Assembly: GCA_030594935.1 (NCBI GenBank)
Contig: JAUVEE010000029.1
Location: 1 to 8,444, forward strand
Direction of reading: 5' to 3'
Source of the DNA: a bacterium
GTDB lineage: Bacteria > Patescibacteriota > Minisyncoccia > Minisyncoccales > JAGLPU01
DNA: 8,444 nucleotides
The notes beneath the pieces were generated by a model, which made no database searches, had not been told where the DNA came from, and worked only from the letters and a program-made list of their open reading frames with translations. A program made the translations under genes and the position numbers. Positions 5,668 through 8,444 of this stretch are shown here, one piece after another. The stretch's first letter is position 1. Each line of letters opens with the position of its first letter.

Positions 5668-7119
5668 TTACTTATTAGCCTCTTTTCTTTTCCGCAAAAA
5701 AGCGGGTGTATCCCATTTTGTTTCCTGTTCCAAAAGCTCCTGCTCCGCTTCCTCCACCGCTTTCTTGATCTGCAGGGCGTTTCTTCTTTTTAAATCTTTT
5801 CCGGCGATAGACTGCACCAGGGAATTTTCGACTTTCTTAATCAAACTCTTGCTTTCTTTCTGGGGCTTTTCCGGCTCAACAATTTTCTCCTCTACTGAAG
5901 GCTCTTTCTTTTCTGGAATATCAGCTTTCGGCTTGGCAACTTTTACCTTAACAATTAAGTTTTTAGGCTTGGCCACCACTAAGCTAATCGTTCTTTTTTT
6001 AGCTTTTGGTTTTTTCTTGATTTCAGGTTCTTTTTGAGGTTCTTCTTTTTTTGCTTTAGGTTTTTTAACGACTTTTTTCTTATTGTTCTGCTCTCCGGAA
6101 TTTTTAATCTTTTCGAATGAACAGCCCGTCGCCAATAAAGTTATTTTTATTTTATTCTTCAATTTTTCATTTTGGGAAATTCCAAAAATAATCTTAGCGT
6201 CAGAACTGGCTGATGCGGCAATACTGCCGGAAATTTGGGCGAGTTCGTTCAAGCCAAAGGTCTTGCCGCCGCAAACATTAAATAGAACTCCCTTGGCTCC
6301 TTTAATGCCATAAGGGTATAAGGGATTGGAGGCTATTTTTTTAACTGCCTCTTCAATTCGTCCGTCTCCCTGAACTTCAATTGTGTTAAGGTAAGTCAGT
6401 CTCCCTCTTTTTTCCAAGATTGTTTTAAAATCGGCAAAATCAATATTAATTAAGCCCGGATTATAAATCATTTCAATCAAGCCCTCTAAAGATTGAGATA
6501 ACTTTTTATTAACAATGGCTAGAGCCTGCTTTAAAGGAGTATTCTTGTCAATAACTTGAAAAATCCTTTCATTGGGAATAATGGTAAAGGCATTCAAATA
6601 AGGCCTGAGCTTGGCTAAGCTTTCTCTGGCAATCTGGGCCTTTTTCTCGCCTTCAAAAGCAAAGGGCATAGTAAATATTCCGTAGGTAATGTTTTTAAGC
6701 TCCCGGGAAATTTTAGCGAACACAGGAGCCGCTCCGGAACCGGTCCCTCCCCCCAAAGAAGCCACAAAAATGCAAAAATCATGGCCCTCCATCATTTTTT
6801 TAATTTTTTCTTTTTCTATTTGAGCCGCTTCCGCCCCTACTTCAGGCTGCATTCCCGCTCCCAAACCCTGAGTTAAGCTTTGGCCGAAATGAAAACGCTT
6901 TACTTTTTTAGGCAATTCTTTAAGGGCGTAAAAGTCAGTATTAGCCGCCACAAATTCCGCTTTTTTAAGTTTAACCGCTATTTCGGAAATAATTGAGCTT
7001 CCGCCTCCGCCAATGCCAACCACTTTTATCTTCGTCTTATAACCCGTCTCTTTTAACCGAGAAACGCTGGCTTTGGGAGCCGGTTGAGCAGCTTTTTTCA
7101 TTTTTTTCTTCTTAACCAT
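5668..7119 (-). CDS. ftsZ: Cell-division GTPase FtsZ, with basic N-terminus and long K/E/P-rich linker
   Basis: FtsZ polymerises with GTP into the cytokinetic ring. In 483 residues, a basic N-terminal extension (1-28, beginning MVKKKKMKKAAQ) precedes a GTPase domain: GIGGGG (35-40), NTDFYALKEL (60-69), LTQGLGAG (82-89), the tubulin signature GGGTGSG (123-129) and the T7 synergy loop NIDFAD (225-230) with both Asp residues. Compared with the B. subtilis sequence I recall, the guanine-contact pair Phe183/Asp187 aligns to Leu200/Asn204, and the usual MGxGxAxGxxRA stretch is replaced by YLNTIEVQGDGRIEEA (243-258). After about 336 comes a Lys/Glu/Pro-rich linker with repeated PKAK and KPK units, a charged predicted helix (about 431-466), and a canonical C-terminal peptide WDTPAFLRKRK (469-479) that would bind FtsA/SepF-type anchors. 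Length exceeds the usual 350-400. ATG 7119 has a six-base AGAGAG eight bases upstream. Confidence 0.93.
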   Translation of the reverse strand: MVKKKKMKKAAQPAPKASVSRLKETGYKTKIKVVGIGGGGSSIISEIAVKLKKAEFVAANTDFYALKELPKKVKRFHFGQSLTQGLGAGMQPEVGAEAAQIEKEKIKKMMEGHDFCIFVASLGGGTGSGAAPVFAKISRELKNITYGIFTMPFAFEGEKKAQIARESLAKLRPYLNAFTIIPNERIFQVIDKNTPLKQALAIVNKKLSQSLEGLIEMIYNPGLINIDFADFKTILEKRGRLTYLNTIEVQGDGRIEEAVKKIASNPLYPYGIKGAKGVLFNVCGGKTFGLNELAQISGSIAASASSDAKIIFGISQNEKLKNKIKITLLATGCSFEKIKNSGEQNNKKKVVKKPKAKKEEPQKEPEIKKKPKAKKRTISLVVAKPKNLIVKVKVAKPKADIPEKKEPSVEEKIVEPEKPQKESKSLIKKVENSLVQSIAGKDLKRRNALQIKKAVEEAEQELLEQETKWDTPAFLRKRKEANK

Positions 7120-7127
7120 AATTTTGT

Positions 7128-7133
7128 CTCTCT
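7128..7133 (-). promoter_or_regulatory. Likely ribosome binding site of ftsZ
   Basis: AGAGAG on the minus strand lies eight bases before the ftsZ ATG. It is a partial Shine-Dalgarno (GAG core) and the clearest one in the window; the internal genes have little or none and probably rely on coupling. It supports ATG 7119 over the internal ATG at codon 7. Confidence 0.5.
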
Positions 7134-7139
7134 GGTTTA

Positions 7140-7169
7140 ATTATATACTATATCTGATTGATAAAGCAA
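7140..7169 (-). promoter_or_regulatory. Sigma70-type promoter upstream of ftsZ
   Basis: On the minus strand TTGCTT (7169-7164) and a consensus TATAAT (7145-7140) are separated by 18 bases. Transcription would begin near 7133, just ahead of the AGAGAG ribosome site. It fills the 53-base gap after the ligase/TPR stop codon. It would drive ftsZ, galU, the reductase and eno up to the terminator near 2568. No terminator is visible between the upstream gene and this promoter, so read-through from upstream is also possible. Confidence 0.7.
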
Positions 7170-7172
7170 GCG

Positions 7173-8444
7173 TTATTCCTCTTGAAGAAACTTTTCAAAA
7201 TGAGGCTGCCATTTAGGGTTAAGGCTGATAGCTTCTTCTGCTTTTTCTCTGGCAAAATTATGATCTCCGGCAACCTTGGCTAATTGGATTAAATCCAAAT
7301 AAAATTGGACTCCCGGGTTGAGTTGAACTGCTTTTTCGGCAACTGGAATCCCTTCTTTGGCTTTTTCTCTGGCTAAATCAAGCTCTCCGGCGATTTGGGC
7401 TATCTGAATAAAATCAAAATATGATGGAACCGTCGGACTGAATTCAATCTTTTTCTCAACAAAAGGAATCGCTATTCCGGCTCTTTCTCTGGCTAGGTCA
7501 TTATCTCCCATCATTTGCGCAATCTGTATTATTACTTTATGGGAATGAACCACTCTTTCTTCAAGCTCTAAAGCTTTTTCCGCCAAAGCATAAGAAGCTT
7601 GAAGGTCTCCCTGATAAGACCTTGTTTGGGCTAAGGCCCAGTAGCCCTGCTGATTGTTCGGACTCAGTTCAATGGCCTTATTAAGAACTCTTTCCGCCTC
7701 AACAGTTTTGCTTGCGTCAAATTTGGAATAAAAATTATAGAATTCGCCCAGTTTGAGCCAGGAACGGTAATTTAAAGGAGATTCTTGGACGCTCTTCTCC
7801 AATTCACCGGACATAAAAGCAAGCTCTTTTCTTATATCCTCGTCCGACATGCCGTTCTGCTTCCTGTTATTGATATTCTTCACGGTATTATTAGCCAAAA
7901 GTTCTCTTGACTGATACCTGCCCAAAGGAGAAAGATTAAACAATTTTTCAGACAAGGCCACCCTTTGAGAAGAAGACTGGGAGCCGAATACTTGGATAAT
8001 ATAATTATCCACTAAGGCCGGCTGGATCACGAACTTATTAAAAGAGAATAAGAAAAGAATCAATAGTCCAACGCTTAATAAGGGGCGGGGAAACTTGAAA
8101 ATTGCTTGCTCTTGGCGAGAAGAAGTTAGCAGATAACCGATAAAACCCAGAACCAAAAACAGCATCATATAGCTTGAAACCATATCAAAAACAGTGAAAT
8201 TCTGGACAAAATAAGCAATTAACAAGACGGAGAAAATGCCGGCTGCCCAAAAATCAAGCTTATTTTTAAAATATTTTCTCCAAAGAGCATAAAAAACAGC
8301 TAGGAAAATACTTAAGTAACTCAATAAGCCGATGACTCCTGAAGTAACTAGAGTATCAAAAACAGCGTTATGGGCCCGGTCAAACCAGATTTCACTGCCG
8401 TATTCGGGCAGAAACAGACAAGGGTTAAATTGCCGGCTGAAAAC
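7173..8444 (-). CDS. O-antigen-ligase-like membrane protein with C-terminal TPR domain, 5' end cut off
   Basis: The frame is open from the right edge to TAA at 7175-7173, giving 423 residues without their N-terminus. The first visible part, EYGSEIWFDRAHNAVFDTLV (14-33), matches the Wzy_C/O-antigen-ligase signature, with the conserved His25 in RAHN. Proteins of this family (WaaL, Wzy, and similar) transfer or polymerise lipid-linked glycans on the outer face of the membrane. Hydrophobic helices follow at about 33-55, 65-86, 90-107 and 122-140. After a connecting region comes a soluble TPR-like domain (about 220-423), whose last part has three 40-residue repeats. In-frame TTG at 8324 could be mistaken for a start, but the ligase motif lies upstream of it, so the gene extends beyond the window. 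The acceptor and glycan are unknown. GalU two genes downstream is consistent with a glycan role but does not prove one. Confidence 0.85.
   Translation of the reverse strand, partial: VFSRQFNPCLFLPEYGSEIWFDRAHNAVFDTLVTSGVIGLLSYLSIFLAVFYALWRKYFKNKLDFWAAGIFSVLLIAYFVQNFTVFDMVSSYMMLFLVLGFIGYLLTSSRQEQAIFKFPRPLLSVGLLILFLFSFNKFVIQPALVDNYIIQVFGSQSSSQRVALSEKLFNLSPLGRYQSRELLANNTVKNINNRKQNGMSDEDIRKELAFMSGELEKSVQESPLNYRSWLKLGEFYNFYSKFDASKTVEAERVLNKAIELSPNNQQGYWALAQTRSYQGDLQASYALAEKALELEERVVHSHKVIIQIAQMMGDNDLARERAGIAIPFVEKKIEFSPTVPSYFDFIQIAQIAGELDLAREKAKEGIPVAEKAVQLNPGVQFYLDLIQLAKVAGDHNFAREKAEEAISLNPKWQPHFEKFLQEE
7176..7529 (-). repeat. Tandem 120-bp coding repeat (two full, one partial copy) in the TPR region
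   Basis: Two adjacent 120-base units (7529-7410 and 7409-7290) and a truncated third (from 7289) encode 40-residue repeats. Each starts I-Q-[IL]-A, then G-x-x-[DN]-[LF]-A-R-E-[RK]-A, and ends in S/N-P and an aromatic segment. The plus-strand string CTTTTTCTCT occurs at 7241 and 7361, and a one-base variant at 7481, exactly 120 bases apart. The period is longer than the 34 residues of a standard TPR. It is an in-frame protein repeat, not a mobile or CRISPR repeat. Confidence 0.8.

Noticed and set aside
7176..7529. CRISPR or satellite-like repeat
   Set aside because: The 120-base units are in frame, divergent at the DNA level, and encode a clear protein repeat.
1..8444. Defence, toxin-antitoxin, secondary-metabolite or mobile-element system
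   Set aside because: Every stretch is accounted for by recognised housekeeping or envelope genes and short regulatory gaps; no transposase, nuclease, small paired genes or att-like repeats were seen.

Overview
All eight genes in this window lie on the minus strand, so the biological order runs from the right edge to the left edge. The set is housekeeping and cell-envelope: an O-antigen-ligase-like membrane protein with a TPR tail (5' end cut off), ftsZ, galU, a thioredoxin-reductase-like flavoprotein, eno, prfB, ftsE and ftsX (3' end cut off). The moderate-to-low GC, dense packing, few clear Shine-Dalgarno sequences, divergent FtsZ and the QKGKFYGN variant of GalU suggest a small-genome bacterium, probably of the Patescibacteria/CPR (Parcubacteria-like) group. 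That placement is an inference from gene character, not from a marker tree. An intact RF2 gene with an in-frame UGA that must act as a stop argues for the standard bacterial code, and so against the UGA-glycine lineages (Gracilibacteria, Absconditabacteria).

Layout. From 8444 to 7173 is the ligase/TPR gene. A 53-base gap follows, holding a good sigma70-type promoter whose -35 sits just before the stop of the upstream gene. From 7119 to 2614 run ftsZ, galU, trxB-like and eno with gaps or overlaps of only a few bases, closed by a strong intrinsic terminator at about 2568-2595. The only other intergenic stretch (2475-2613, 139 bases) carries this terminator and a second candidate promoter with an extended -10. 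From 2474 to 1 run prfB, ftsE and ftsX, overlapping or nearly touching. There is no gene-free stretch over 300 bases, and I see no RNA gene, mobile element or CRISPR array.

How the genes fit together. FtsZ forms the division ring, and FtsE/FtsX are the ABC-type complex that controls peptidoglycan hydrolysis at the septum. GalU makes UDP-glucose for surface glycans, which an O-antigen-ligase-like protein could transfer. Enolase and the disulfide reductase are central metabolism and redox genes carried in the same unit. prfB encodes RF2 through a programmed +1 frameshift, and ftsE starts inside its last codons.

I did not find a convincing undescribed system. The points most worth a second look are: the RF2 frameshift site, with CUU-UGA kept but a weak stimulatory element; its possible effect on ftsEX; a reductase whose NAD(P)H site looks like AhpF and lacks the NADPH HRR motif; an FtsZ with a tubulin-like Asn at the guanine contact and unusual tails; and a 120-bp, 40-residue tandem repeat in the ligase/TPR protein.
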